Of a stretch of DNA of 64,000 bases, positions 1-8,703 are shown one piece after another. Numbering within the stretch: the first letter of the stretch is position 1; each line of letters begins with the position of its first letter. Made by a program: the position numbers and the translations under genes. The notes beneath the pieces are model-generated. The model had not been told where the DNA came from. It was given only the letters and a program-made list of their open reading frames with translations, and ran no database searches. The DNA comes from CAADGU01 sp964467705 (GTDB lineage: Bacteria > Chloroflexota > Anaerolineae > Promineifilales > Promineifilaceae), in NCBI GenBank assembly GCA_964467705.1, contig CAYXUZ010000010.1, positions 16,804 through 80,803 of the forward strand, given 5' to 3'.

Positions 1-1
1 T

Positions 2-1156
2 GGCGGGGCGACAGAACAGGATCATCGGAAAGCGTGGCAGTTGTTTGCTGACCATTTTTACCTGTTTCGCGGAACGCCCACGGGGCTGTGGCTGCGGGAA
101 GAGTTTGTGGGATTGTTTGGCATTGAGGAGACGCTCAACGGCCGTAACGCCCAACACCTCTACGACCAGATTGACGACAAACTACGTGCCCCCGATTTCA
201 CACCGCGCCGGTTGTATAACCGCTTTAACATCGAGGTGCTGTGTACGACGGACGCGGCCACCGACACGCTGGCGCACCATCAGGCGATTCGAGATAGTGG
301 CTGGCACGGCCGTATCCTGCCCACCTTTCGCCCCGATGCCGTCGTCAATCTGGATACCGAAAACTGGCGCGACCATATTGCCACTGTGAGTGCGGTTTCG
401 GGGGTGGATGTGGTGGATTATGCATCATTCATTCGGGCATTGGAGCAGCGCCGCGCCTTTTTCAAGCAGATGGGGGCCAAAGCCACCGACCATGCCGCGC
501 TGACGGCTTACACCGGGCGGCTAACGGTGACGGAAGCGGAGGCGATCTTCCAGCGGGGGCTGCACGGCCGTGCCGATGCCACCGATGCCACCCAATTCAC
601 CGGCCATATGCTGATGGAAATGGCCCGCATGAGCGCGGAGGATGGGCTGGTGATGCAGTTGCACGTGGGCGCGTACCGCAACCACAACGACCTGATTTTC
701 CAGCAGTTTGGCCGGGACATGGGGGCGGACATGCCCACGGCCAGCGAGTTTACGCAGAACTTACGGCCGTTGCTCAACGCATTTGGCAACGACCCCCGCT
801 TTCGACTGATATTGTTTAATCTGGATGAAAGCACGTACGGCCGTGAACTGGCTCCACTGGCCGGACATTACCCGGCGGTGAAACTGGGGCCGCCCTGGTG
901 GTTTTTTGACAGTCTGAATGGGATGCGCCGCTACTTTGACCAGGTGATGGAGACGGCGGGCATTTACAACACCGCCGGGTTTAACGACGACACCCGCGCC
1001 TACCCCTCCATCCCTGCCCGGCACGACCTGTGGCGGCGGGCGGCGGCGGACTGGGTGGCCGGATTGGTGGTGCGCCACATCGTCAGCGAGGCAGAAGGGG
1101 CGGAAATGACCCGTGCCCTGGCCTATGACCTGGCGAAACAGGCATATAACTTATAG
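2..1156 (+). CDS. uxaC: Uronate (glucuronate/galacturonate) isomerase, 5' truncated by window edge
   Basis: Uronate isomerase converts D-glucuronate to D-fructuronate and D-galacturonate to D-tagaturonate in the cytoplasm, the first step of hexuronate catabolism. The frame is open from base 2, so the gene starts upstream; about 384 of the family's roughly 470 residues are present. Family signatures visible include FRGTPTG near the start, NLDTENW, the HVGAYRNHND stretch and GFNDDTRAYPSIPARHDLWRR-like sequence near the C-terminus. A TTG at 41 could be mistaken for the start, but the reading frame and homology continue through it. It leads a row of same-strand uronate genes, which supports the role. 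Confidence 0.95.
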   Translation, partial: GGATEQDHRKAWQLFADHFYLFRGTPTGLWLREEFVGLFGIEETLNGRNAQHLYDQIDDKLRAPDFTPRRLYNRFNIEVLCTTDAATDTLAHHQAIRDSGWHGRILPTFRPDAVVNLDTENWRDHIATVSAVSGVDVVDYASFIRALEQRRAFFKQMGAKATDHAALTAYTGRLTVTEAEAIFQRGLHGRADATDATQFTGHMLMEMARMSAEDGLVMQLHVGAYRNHNDLIFQQFGRDMGADMPTASEFTQNLRPLLNAFGNDPRFRLILFNLDESTYGRELAPLAGHYPAVKLGPPWWFFDSLNGMRRYFDQVMETAGIYNTAGFNDDTRAYPSIPARHDLWRRAAADWVAGLVVRHIVSEAEGAEMTRALAYDLAKQAYNL

Positions 1157-1233
1157 GGAATGGGATGCGGATTTGCAGGATTTTTGCGGATTTTTTTGAT
1201 CGAAAGATTCCTCACTCCGAAGGCTAAGAAAGT

Positions 1234-1315
1234 TGTCATTCCGACGAGTCTTCGAGGAGGAATACCAATTATCCGATTATAAGGCAGGGATTCTTCGGAA
1301 GACCTCGGAATGACA
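1234..1315. repeat. CHSERSE-type inverted repeat, copy 1
   Basis: An imperfect palindrome begins TGTCATTCCGA and ends TCGGAATGACA, with TCTTCGAGGAGGAAT and ATTCTTCGGAAGAC as inner arms. Seven copies occur in this window. The final GGAATGAC carries an ATG that opens the downstream frame. An extra half-arm (ATTCCTCACTCCGAAGG) lies at about 1207-1224. Confidence 0.85.
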
Positions 1316-2770
1316 CTATCTGTGGACGAAAAGATGGAAATAGAAAGGACGTATCAGGCATCAGTGACGGAGTTAGATGGAACAACGTATGCGTTGGTGA
1401 AGCTGACGAACGGGGAGAAGTGTCTGGTGGTGCGGGGGGACACGGCCGTATTCAGCGGCACACCCCACGATGGCAAACTGTTTTGTGAATTGACGGCCGC
1501 GAATGCACAAGGGCTGCGGCAACGGTTGCCCTGGTTGAACCCCGCTCCGTTGGAGCTGCAAACCTCCTTTGGGTTTGGCGACCGGATGGGAACGGCTACG
1601 CCGGGGCATATTCAGGCATTGCGGGCAGTGGACGGTTATGGCCGTATCGCCCCCATCTTTGCCCAACAGTCCGTGCGCGAAAACAGCCGCATTGGGCGTA
1701 CGCCGCAGCAGGTGATGGATGACGCCCTGTGGGGCATTTTCCAGGAGGGGTGGACGGCCGTGTGGGGCGCGGATGCCGACCACGTCAAAGAAGTGGCCCA
1801 TCTGGCTCCGTTTGTGCAGGCCGGTTACACCTTCTTCACCATTGACCCCAGCGACCATGTGGACAATGACGCCCAGATGGATGACCCAGAAACGCTGGTT
1901 GCTAAAGCCGCCAACCTGCCCTGGGACGTGCTGCAAACCAGCCTGGCTGATGTGCGTCATCGCTACGGCCGTACCCCCATCCAGTTGCCCAATCTGACCC
2001 TTACCTTTGACGAGGTGATGCTGCTGCGGGCGCTGGCGAAATACGGCCGTGCCCTGGCCCACGCCATCACCATTGCCCACGCTTTGACCGCGCAGATGGG
2101 TGGACGGCCGTTTGAATTGGAAATGTCCGTAGATGAAACGGACACGCCGACCTCCGTACATGAACACTTTTTCATTGTGAATGAGCTAAACCGGGTCGGT
2201 GTGCCGGTGGTCAGTGTGGCCCCCCGTTTTGTGGGCAAGTTTCAGAAGGGGGTGGATTACATCGGCGATGTGACCGAATTTGAACGAGAGCTGACGGGGC
2301 ATATTGCCATCCTTGACCATTTTGACAATTACAAATTGAGCGTGCATACCGGCTCAGACAAGTTTAGCATCTATCCGATTGTGGCGCGGCTGGCACACGG
2401 CCGTGTCCACATCAAAACGGCCGGTACCAGCTACCTGGAAGCGTTGCGTGTGCTTAGTGTGGTGGATACGGGCCTGTTCCGCCAGATTCTGGATTTGGGG
2501 CATGAACGCTTTGCCCAAGACCGCAAGAGCTATTTTCTGGACTGCCAGCAAGAGAAAGTGCCCACCAGCCAGCAGCTTCGTGACGCTGATTGTCCCGCGC
2601 TGTTGGAAGATTTTGACGCCCGCCAACTGCTGCACGTCACCTTTGGCTCGGCGCTGGATGTATACGGCCGTGACCTGCACACCACCCTCGCCCAACATGA
2701 AGCCGCCTACGATGCGGCCTTGCGTTCCCATTTCCGGCGGCATTTAGAACCATTTTGTTTGTCCGGTTGA
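1310..2770 (+). CDS. uxaE: Tagaturonate epimerase family protein (UxaE-like)
   Basis: Members of this family interconvert D-tagaturonate and D-fructuronate (C3 epimerisation), joining the galacturonate branch to the glucuronate branch. The 486-residue protein has the family stretch SVHTGSDKFSIYPIVARL (residues about 346-363) followed by HIKTAGTSYLEALRV. The ATG at 1310 lies in the right arm of the upstream repeat; the ATG at 1334 (MEIERTYQ) gives a 478-residue product and is equally plausible. It sits between uxaC and the pectate lyase and supplies the missing step between uxaC and the fructuronate reductase at 4374. Confidence 0.85.
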   Translation: MTLSVDEKMEIERTYQASVTELDGTTYALVKLTNGEKCLVVRGDTAVFSGTPHDGKLFCELTAANAQGLRQRLPWLNPAPLELQTSFGFGDRMGTATPGHIQALRAVDGYGRIAPIFAQQSVRENSRIGRTPQQVMDDALWGIFQEGWTAVWGADADHVKEVAHLAPFVQAGYTFFTIDPSDHVDNDAQMDDPETLVAKAANLPWDVLQTSLADVRHRYGRTPIQLPNLTLTFDEVMLLRALAKYGRALAHAITIAHALTAQMGGRPFELEMSVDETDTPTSVHEHFFIVNELNRVGVPVVSVAPRFVGKFQKGVDYIGDVTEFERELTGHIAILDHFDNYKLSVHTGSDKFSIYPIVARLAHGRVHIKTAGTSYLEALRVLSVVDTGLFRQILDLGHERFAQDRKSYFLDCQQEKVPTSQQLRDADCPALLEDFDARQLLHVTFGSALDVYGRDLHTTLAQHEAAYDAALRSHFRRHLEPFCLSG

Positions 2771-2775
2771 AGCTG

Positions 2776-2881
2776 ATCCATTGACCGGTCCGCGGCAGGC
2801 CAATGGATTAGCCTTCAGCCCCGTAAAAAGAGTAACCACAGATTGCACAGATGACACAGATTTTTTTATCTGCGACAACTG
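2776..2881. repeat. Two hairpins between uxaE-like gene and pectate lyase
   Basis: The first dyad (about 2776-2808) pairs ATCCATTG with CAATGGAT. The second (about 2836-2881) pairs CCACAG with CTGTGG around a T-run and belongs to the 'cacagattgcacagat' hairpin type, also seen in variant form at 18321. Either may end the upstream transcript; the poly-T lies in the loop, so a classic terminator is not certain. Confidence 0.5.
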
Positions 2882-2899
2882 TGGCGGGAGAATTTAATC

Positions 2900-4243
2900 A
2901 TGCGTGTGTTAAAACTCACACTACTTTTGTCTTGTTTGTTGGCCGCGGTTTTTGTTGTTTTGCCGACGCGGGCTGATCCGCGTGATTTGGGGCGGGAGAC
3001 GTTAACACCCAATGATGGCTGGGCCTCTGAAGGGGCGGGTACCACAGGAGGCGCGGCGGCAACGCCGGATCAGGTGTATGTGGTGACGAATCGTCAAGAA
3101 TTGGTGGCGGCGCTGAACAATGGCGTGTATCCGCCCCCTTCCAATCCGTCTGATGTGCCCAAGATCATTTATGTGTCCGGGGTGATTGATGTGAATGTGG
3201 ATGATAATAACGCGCCGTTGGTGTGTGAAGATTATTACCGCGACGGGTATACGCTGGATGCCTTCCTGGCGACGTATGACCCGGCGGTGTGGGGGCGGGT
3301 GCCACCCAGTGGGCCATTGGAAGATGCGCGGTTGGTGTCGCGCAATGCGCAGCAGGCGCGGGTGCGGATTCGTGTGGGGTCGAATACCACCATTGTGGGT
3401 CTGGACAAGGAGGCTACGATTCAGGGCGCCTGGTTTGATCTGCGCGGCACGACCAGTGTGAATCGCACCAATATCATCATTCGCAATCTGAATTTTGTGG
3501 ATACGTATGACTGTTTCCCGGCGTGGAGTCCAACGGACGGGGCGCTGGGTTCGTGGAATGCGTTATATGATTCGATTTCGCTACGCAATACGGATCATGT
3601 GTGGATTGACCACAACCGTTTTGAGGATGTGGCGACGTCGGATCATTTGCTGCCGCATTATTTTGGGGTGCTGTATCAGGTGCATGATGGGTTGGTGGAT
3701 ATTACCAATGCGTCGGACTTTGTGACGGTTTCCTGGAATCGTTTCCTGAACCATGACAAGGTGATGCTGATTGGCTCGTCTGATGGGGCGACGGCTGACC
3801 GGGGCAAGTTGCGGGTGACGCTGCATCATAATTTGTTTGCTTCCACCGGGCAGCGGACGCCGCGGGTGCGCTTTGGGCAGGTGCATATTTATAACAATGT
3901 GTACAAAATCGGCGGGCATGTGCCGCATGTTTATAATTGGGGTGTGGGCATTGAATCGGCGATTTATGCGGAGAATAATTTGTTTACGGTGGCGAATGGG
4001 GTGACGCCGAATTTGTTTATGGCGCGGTTTAATGGCGCGGCCGTACACGAAACTGGCACGCTCTGGAGTCCACCCTTGCAGCCGCCCTATCAGTCGGTGG
4101 ATGTGCGGGCGGCGTATAATGCCGTGAATGACCCTGATCTGGCGGGTGATGTGGGCTGGACGCCGACATTGTTTACGGAGGTTGAGCCGACGCAACAGAT
4201 GGCGCGGCCGGTGCTGCGCAATGCGGGGCCATTTGATTGGTGA
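2900..4243 (+). CDS. Secreted pectate lyase, polysaccharide lyase family 1-like
   Basis: The product cleaves polygalacturonate by beta-elimination outside the cell. Residues 1-26 form a signal peptide (MRVLKLTLLLSCLL... cut after TRA). The body is a parallel beta-helix of the PL1/Amb allergen type: VWIDHNRFEDV, VTVSWNRFLNHDKVMLIGSSD and the helix strip TLHHNLFASTGQRTPRVRFG followed by VHIYNNVY. These carry the Ca-binding acidic residues and the catalytic Arg region (RTPRVR). Length is 447 residues, normal for the family with a short N-terminal extension. It supplies galacturonate oligomers to the surrounding cytoplasmic uronate genes. No cell-wall anchor is visible. Confidence 0.93.
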   Translation: MRVLKLTLLLSCLLAAVFVVLPTRADPRDLGRETLTPNDGWASEGAGTTGGAAATPDQVYVVTNRQELVAALNNGVYPPPSNPSDVPKIIYVSGVIDVNVDDNNAPLVCEDYYRDGYTLDAFLATYDPAVWGRVPPSGPLEDARLVSRNAQQARVRIRVGSNTTIVGLDKEATIQGAWFDLRGTTSVNRTNIIIRNLNFVDTYDCFPAWSPTDGALGSWNALYDSISLRNTDHVWIDHNRFEDVATSDHLLPHYFGVLYQVHDGLVDITNASDFVTVSWNRFLNHDKVMLIGSSDGATADRGKLRVTLHHNLFASTGQRTPRVRFGQVHIYNNVYKIGGHVPHVYNWGVGIESAIYAENNLFTVANGVTPNLFMARFNGAAVHETGTLWSPPLQPPYQSVDVRAAYNAVNDPDLAGDVGWTPTLFTEVEPTQQMARPVLRNAGPFDW

Positions 4244-4254
4244 TCGTTTAGAAT

Positions 4255-4339
4255 TGTCATTCCGAACGGAGTGAGGAATCCCTGGGCTTTTGCAGGCGGA
4301 GGGGATTCTTCACTTCGCTTCGCTACGTTCAGAATGACA
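4255..4339. repeat. CHSERSE-type inverted repeat, copy 2
   Basis: This copy begins TGTCATTCCGAACGGAGTGAGGAATCCC and ends CGTTCAGAATGACA. It separates the pectate lyase from the SDR gene. Confidence 0.85.
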
Positions 4340-4373
4340 GAGCAACAAGAAATCGGATGTCTGAGCAACTTGC

Positions 4374-5195
4374 ATGAGTATCCAACAGCTTTTTTCATTA
4401 GAACACAAAGTAGCCATTGTCACCGGCGGGACGGGTGTCTTGGGTGGGGCGATGGCGCGGGGGTTGGCGGCGGCGGGCGCGGCTGTGGGCATTTTGGGCC
4501 GCCGCCAGGAGAAGGCGGAAGAAGTCGCCAGCGCCATTCGCACGACGGGCGGGCAGGCATTTGCGCTGGCGGCCGATGTGCTGGACAGGGAGTCGCTGTT
4601 GGCGGCGCGGGAATGGGTGTTGGGGCGCTACGGCCGTGCCGACATCCTCATCAATGGCGCGGGCGGCAACATGCCAGCGGCCACCATCCTCGGCGACCTC
4701 ACCTTTTTCAACATGACGGAAGCGGCGTTTAGCCAGGTGATGGCGCTGAATCTGACGGGCACGCTGCTGCCCACCCAGATTTTTGGCGAAGTGATGGCCG
4801 GGCAGCGCCAGGGTAGCATTATCAACATCTCTTCGATGGCCGCGCAACGGCCGTTGACCCGCGTCTTGGGTTACGGCAATGCCAAGGCAGCGGTGGATAA
4901 CCTGACCAAATGGCTGGCGATGGAATTGGCGCTCAAGTATGGGCCAGGGCTGCGTGTGAATGCCATTGCCCCCGGCTTTTTTATTGGTGAACAGAACCGG
5001 AATTTTCTGTTGCAGGCCGACGGCACGTACTCGCCACGCGGTGAGCAAATTATTGCCCATACCCCCATGCGGCGTTTTGGGGAAGCGGAGGAGTTGGTGG
5101 GCACGGCCGTGTGGCTGGCCAGCGACGCCTCTCGATTTGTCACCGGCATCGTCGTGCCCGTAGATGGCGGCTTCTCCGCCTTCAGCGGTGTATGA
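4374..5195 (+). CDS. uxuB: SDR-family fructuronate reductase (D-mannonate oxidoreductase)
   Basis: Short-chain dehydrogenase predicted to reduce D-fructuronate to D-mannonate with NAD(P)H. The Rossmann motif TGGTGVLGG lies at residues 18-26, the catalytic Ser in INISSMAAQ and the YxxxK pair in YGNAKAAVDN. The stretch RVNAIAPGFFIGEQNRNFLL is typical of the UxuB/YjmF branch of SDRs rather than of generic reductases. Length is 273 residues. Its stop overlaps the start of the LarA-like gene (ATGA), so the two are probably translationally coupled. Gluconate 5-dehydrogenase is the nearest alternative annotation. Confidence 0.82.
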   Translation: MSIQQLFSLEHKVAIVTGGTGVLGGAMARGLAAAGAAVGILGRRQEKAEEVASAIRTTGGQAFALAADVLDRESLLAAREWVLGRYGRADILINGAGGNMPAATILGDLTFFNMTEAAFSQVMALNLTGTLLPTQIFGEVMAGQRQGSIINISSMAAQRPLTRVLGYGNAKAAVDNLTKWLAMELALKYGPGLRVNAIAPGFFIGEQNRNFLLQADGTYSPRGEQIIAHTPMRRFGEAEELVGTAVWLASDASRFVTGIVVPVDGGFSAFSGV

Positions 5196-6472
5196 AGTGG
5201 GTATTATTTTTTATGCGACATATCGTTTCTTCGCCGGGGCAACTGCTCCCTGATGATACCGTGCGGCAAACGTTGACGGCCGTGTTGGAACACCAGCACA
5301 GCAGTCAGAGCGTCTTAATCCTCATCCCCGACCACACGCGCACTATCCCCCTGCCGCAGCTATTCCGCTATCTGGTACAGATATTGCATGATGCCCGCCA
5401 GCTTGATTTTATGGTCGCCCTGGGCACACACCCACCCTTGACGGAAACGCAGCTTTGCCAATTGGTCGGCATCACCCCCGACGAACGCCAGACCACCTAT
5501 CGGCACATCGGCATCCTCAACCACGCCTGGGACAGCCCGGACGCGCTGGTGCAAATTGGCACACTGCCCCAGGCGCAAATCCAGCAAATTGCCGGAGAAC
5601 GATGGCATCCCACGCTGGGCGGCGACGTGGCCGTGAATATCAACCGCGCCATTTTTGATTACGACCACATTCTCATTCTCGGGCCAACATTCCCCCATGA
5701 AGTCGTCGGCTTTTCCGGCGGGGCCAAATACTTCTTCCCCGGCATTTCCGGCGCCGACATGATCAACGTGACGCATTGGTTGGGCGCATTGGCGGGTGTG
5801 CGCGGCACCATTGGCATCAAAGAAACGCCGGTGCGGGACATGATTCACGCCGCCGCCGCCTTTGTACCCGTCCCCACCACCCTCATCGCTCTCGTCGTGG
5901 TGGGCAAAGGATTGGCGGGCCTGTTCATCGGCGACTATCTGTCAGCCTGGAGCGCCGCCGCCGATTTGTCCTCAGAACTGCACATCATCTGGGTAGACAA
6001 ACCGTATCAGCGCGTCCTCTCCTGCGCCCCGCCGATGTATGATGAACTGTGGACGGCGGGCAAGGCGATGTATAAATTGGAACCGGCCTTAGCCGAAGGC
6101 GGCGAATTGATCATTTACGCGCCCCATTTAGACGTGGTGAGCCATGTTCACGGCCGTTATATTTACGAAATTGGCTACCACGTGCTGCCCTACTTTTTGG
6201 GGCAATGGGACCGATTCAAGCATATTCCGTTGGGGGTGCTGGCTCATAGTACGCATGTGCGGGGGGACGGCCGTTACCAAAACGGCACCGAATACCCCCG
6301 CGCCCGCGTCACCCTGGCCACTAAACTTCCGCCCGAAGATTGCGCCCAACTGGCCCTCGGCTACCAAAACCCGGCCGACATTGACATCACCACCTGGCAA
6401 AACCGCGAAGCCGAAGGCATCCTCTACGTGCCCAAAGCAGGAGAGATGCTCTACCGGGCACGAACGACGTGA
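5192..6472 (+). CDS. LarA-family nickel-pincer hydroxyacid racemase/epimerase; predicted gluconate/mannonate 2-epimerase
   Basis: This 426-residue protein belongs to the lactate racemase (LarA, DUF2088) superfamily, whose members use a nickel-pincer nucleotide. It has PDHTRT (Asp47), GTHPP (His80), FPHEVVGFSGGAK (His169, Lys179) and VTHW (His195). The 10 and 16 residue spacing of His169-Lys179-His195 matches that of His174, cofactor-bearing Lys184 and Ni-binding His200 in lactate racemase. D-gluconate 2-epimerase activity is, as I recall, known in this superfamily. The ATG at 5192 overlaps the uxuB stop and the gene ends 3 bases before gntK, so the context favours mannonate-gluconate epimerisation over lactate. 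An ATG at 5213 is an alternative start. No larB, larC or larE is in the window. Confidence 0.75.
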   Translation: MKWVLFFMRHIVSSPGQLLPDDTVRQTLTAVLEHQHSSQSVLILIPDHTRTIPLPQLFRYLVQILHDARQLDFMVALGTHPPLTETQLCQLVGITPDERQTTYRHIGILNHAWDSPDALVQIGTLPQAQIQQIAGERWHPTLGGDVAVNINRAIFDYDHILILGPTFPHEVVGFSGGAKYFFPGISGADMINVTHWLGALAGVRGTIGIKETPVRDMIHAAAAFVPVPTTLIALVVVGKGLAGLFIGDYLSAWSAAADLSSELHIIWVDKPYQRVLSCAPPMYDELWTAGKAMYKLEPALAEGGELIIYAPHLDVVSHVHGRYIYEIGYHVLPYFLGQWDRFKHIPLGVLAHSTHVRGDGRYQNGTEYPRARVTLATKLPPEDCAQLALGYQNPADIDITTWQNREAEGILYVPKAGEMLYRARTT

Positions 6473-6475
6473 TAT

Positions 6476-6976
6476 ATGACCATCTACCTCATCATGGGCG
6501 TTTCTGGCAGTGGCAAGAGTACCATCGGGCAGGCATTGGCCGACAAACTGGGCTGCCCGTTTTACGATGGCGACCATTTTCATCCACCAGAAAATGTGGC
6601 TAAAATGGCTGGCGGGCAACCACTGACGGATGAAGATCGCATCCCCTGGCTGGCGCGGCTGCACCAGATGATGATGGCACATGAGGCAAAAGGCGAAACG
6701 GCCGTGTTCGCCTGTTCCGCTCTGAAAAAGAGCTATCGGGATCAATTGCGCGCTGGATTAAAAACAGTACAGTTCATCCACCTGCAAGGCAGCTTCAATC
6801 TAATCTGGGCACGGATGCAGGCGCGGCAGGGGCACTACATGAAAGCCCCCATGCTGCAAAGCCAATTCGACACCCTGGAACTCCCCAGCCCCAACGAAGC
6901 CACCACCATCCCGGCAGACGAGGATGTAGAAACAATTCTGGATATTATTTGTACAAGACGAAGATTGGGAGAGTAA
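6476..6976 (+). CDS. gntK: Gluconokinase
   Basis: Phosphorylates D-gluconate to 6-phosphogluconate using ATP. The 166-residue protein has the P-loop GVSGSGKST at residues 8-16, the family strip YDGDHFHPPENVAKM, and ACSALKKSYRD; the usual HYM..LQSQF..LE substrate-lid region is present (GHYMKAPMLQSQFDTLELP). It starts 3 bases after the LarA-like gene, so the two are almost certainly co-translated. It hands its product to the 6-phosphogluconate dehydrogenase directly downstream. Confidence 0.95.
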   Translation: MTIYLIMGVSGSGKSTIGQALADKLGCPFYDGDHFHPPENVAKMAGGQPLTDEDRIPWLARLHQMMMAHEAKGETAVFACSALKKSYRDQLRAGLKTVQFIHLQGSFNLIWARMQARQGHYMKAPMLQSQFDTLELPSPNEATTIPADEDVETILDIICTRRRLGE

Positions 6977-7025
6977 GAGACTGACTACACCGTCAATTAA
7001 GGTTTCTTAACTTCAGCACTTCACA

Positions 7026-7114
7026 TGTCATTCCGAGCGAAGTCTTCGGAGCGAGGAATCCCTCCCCCTTGAACAGCGCGAAAGATTCCTCGTCGAAGAC
7101 TCCGCGGAATGACA
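7026..7114. repeat. CHSERSE-type inverted repeat, copy 3
   Basis: Arms are TGTCATTCCGAGCGAAGTCTTCGGAGCGAGGAATCC and GATTCCTCGTCGAAGACTCCGCGGAATGACA in outline. The terminal GGAATGACA creates a spurious upstream ATG at 7109 in frame with gnd. Confidence 0.88.
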
Positions 7115-7132
7115 AGCAAAAGTAAGGACATT

Positions 7133-8587
7133 ATGACCCCACAAGCAGACATCGGACTCATTGGATTGGCCGTCATGGGCCAAAATCTGGTACTGAACAT
7201 GGACGATCACGGCTTCACTGTCGCCGTCTATAACCGCACGGTTGAAAAAGTTGACCAGTTCCTGGCCAACGAAGCCAAAGGCACCAAAGTCATTGGCGCC
7301 CACTCGCTCGAAGAACTGGTCAGCCACCTCAAACGGCCGCGCCGCGTGATGATCATGGTCAAAGCCGGCGCGCCGGTAGACGCCACTATCGCCCAGCTTG
7401 TGCCCCTGCTGGAGCCGGGTGACATCATCATAGACGGCGGCAACTCCCATTACCCGGACAGCACCCGCCGCGCCCAGGAATTGGCCGCCAAAGGGCTGTT
7501 GTTCATCGGTACCGGCGTCAGTGGCGGCGAAGAAGGGGCGCGGTTTGGCCCCTCCATCATGCCCGGCGGCCACCCGGACGCCTGGCCGCACGTCAAACCC
7601 ATTTTCCAGGGCATTGCCGCCAAAGTAGCCGATGGCTCACCCTGCTGCGATTGGGTGGGTGAAGAAGGGGCCGGGCACTTCGTCAAAATGGTGCATAACG
7701 GCATCGAGTACGGCGATATGCAGCTCATCGGCGAGGCGTATGACCTGATGCGGGAAGCGTTGAGGCTAAACAATGACGAGATGAGTGCGGTGTTCGCCGA
7801 TTGGAACAAGGGTGAGTTAGATTCCTACCTGATTGAGATTACGGCCGACATCCTGGCCTACAAAGACGAACACGGCCGTCACCTGGTCAACCTCATTCTG
7901 GACGCGGCGGGGCAGAAGGGGACAGGTAAGTGGACGGCCGTGACTGCCCTGGACACTGGCGTCCCCCTCACCCTCATCGCTGAAGCCGTGTTTGCCCGCG
8001 CCCTTTCCGCTTTGAAGGAGGAGCGGGTGGCGGCGGCAAAGGTCTTGGGTTCACCCATTCCCCCCTTCACTGGCGACAAAGCCGCCTTCATTGAAGATTT
8101 GCGTCAGGCTCTCTTCGCCGCCAAAATCGTCTCGTACACTCAGGGGTACATGCTCATGCGGGCAGCGACGGCCGAGTTTGGCTGGCAGTTGGCTTATGGC
8201 AACATCGCCCTGATGTGGCGTGGCGGCTGCATCATCCGCGCCGCCTTCCTGGATGACATCAAAGCGGCGTTTGACGCCAACCCCGATCTGATCAACCTGC
8301 TGTTGGCCCCGTTTTTCCAGGCCAGAGTGCAGGCGGCGGAGGGGGCGTGGCGGCGGGTGGTGGGTACGGCCGTGAGCCTCGGCATTCCCGTTCCTGCCCT
8401 CTCCAGCGCCCTGGCCTTCTATGACGGCTACCGCCGCGAACGGCTGCCCGCCAACCTGCTGCAAGCGCAACGCGACTACTTCGGCGCGCACACCTACGAG
8501 CGCGTAGACCAGCCACGCGGCCAATTCTTCCACACGAATTGGACCGGCCAGGGCGGCGACGTGACGGCTTCGTCGTACAATGCATAG
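7133..8587 (+). CDS. gnd: 6-phosphogluconate dehydrogenase, decarboxylating
   Basis: Oxidatively decarboxylates 6-phosphogluconate to ribulose 5-phosphate with NAD(P) reduction (oxidative pentose phosphate pathway). The N-terminus has IGLIGLAVMGQNL (Rossmann). GTGVSGGEEGARFGPSIMPGG is the substrate loop, HFVKMVHNGIEYGDMQ holds the catalytic Lys, and FHTNWTGQGG lies near the C-terminus. I choose ATG 7133 (MTPQAD), preceded by AAGTAAGGA; the upstream ATG at 7109 is part of the repeat. The 484-residue length fits the long form of the family. It follows gntK and would drain gluconate made from uronates. Confidence 0.96.
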   Translation: MTPQADIGLIGLAVMGQNLVLNMDDHGFTVAVYNRTVEKVDQFLANEAKGTKVIGAHSLEELVSHLKRPRRVMIMVKAGAPVDATIAQLVPLLEPGDIIIDGGNSHYPDSTRRAQELAAKGLLFIGTGVSGGEEGARFGPSIMPGGHPDAWPHVKPIFQGIAAKVADGSPCCDWVGEEGAGHFVKMVHNGIEYGDMQLIGEAYDLMREALRLNNDEMSAVFADWNKGELDSYLIEITADILAYKDEHGRHLVNLILDAAGQKGTGKWTAVTALDTGVPLTLIAEAVFARALSALKEERVAAAKVLGSPIPPFTGDKAAFIEDLRQALFAAKIVSYTQGYMLMRAATAEFGWQLAYGNIALMWRGGCIIRAAFLDDIKAAFDANPDLINLLLAPFFQARVQAAEGAWRRVVGTAVSLGIPVPALSSALAFYDGYRRERLPANLLQAQRDYFGAHTYERVDQPRGQFFHTNWTGQGGDVTASSYNA

Positions 8588-8593
8588 TTAAGT

Positions 8594-8683
8594 TGTCATT
8601 CCGAACGGAGTCTTCGGAGTGAGGAATCCCAATACCATAGTCAATCGGTACGGATTCCTCCTCGAAGACTCGTCTGAATGACA
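8594..8683. repeat. CHSERSE-type inverted repeat, copy 4
   Basis: Left arm TGTCATTCCGAACGGAGTC, right arm GACTCGTCTGAATGACA, with inner GGAATCC/GGATTCC arms. It lies between gnd and the aldolase gene. Confidence 0.85.
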
Positions 8684-8703
8684 GTTGCAGAGGATCAGTC
8701 CCA

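Noticed and set aside
1310..1312. ATG in the CHSERSE repeat as certain start of the uxaE-like gene
   Set aside because: It is part of the repeat's GGAATGAC end; ATG 1334 is equally possible, so the start is left open.
4310..4543. Minus-strand frame ending LLLCHSERSEAK
   Set aside because: Translation of the intergenic inverted repeat; the CHSERSE peptide is a known annotation artefact.
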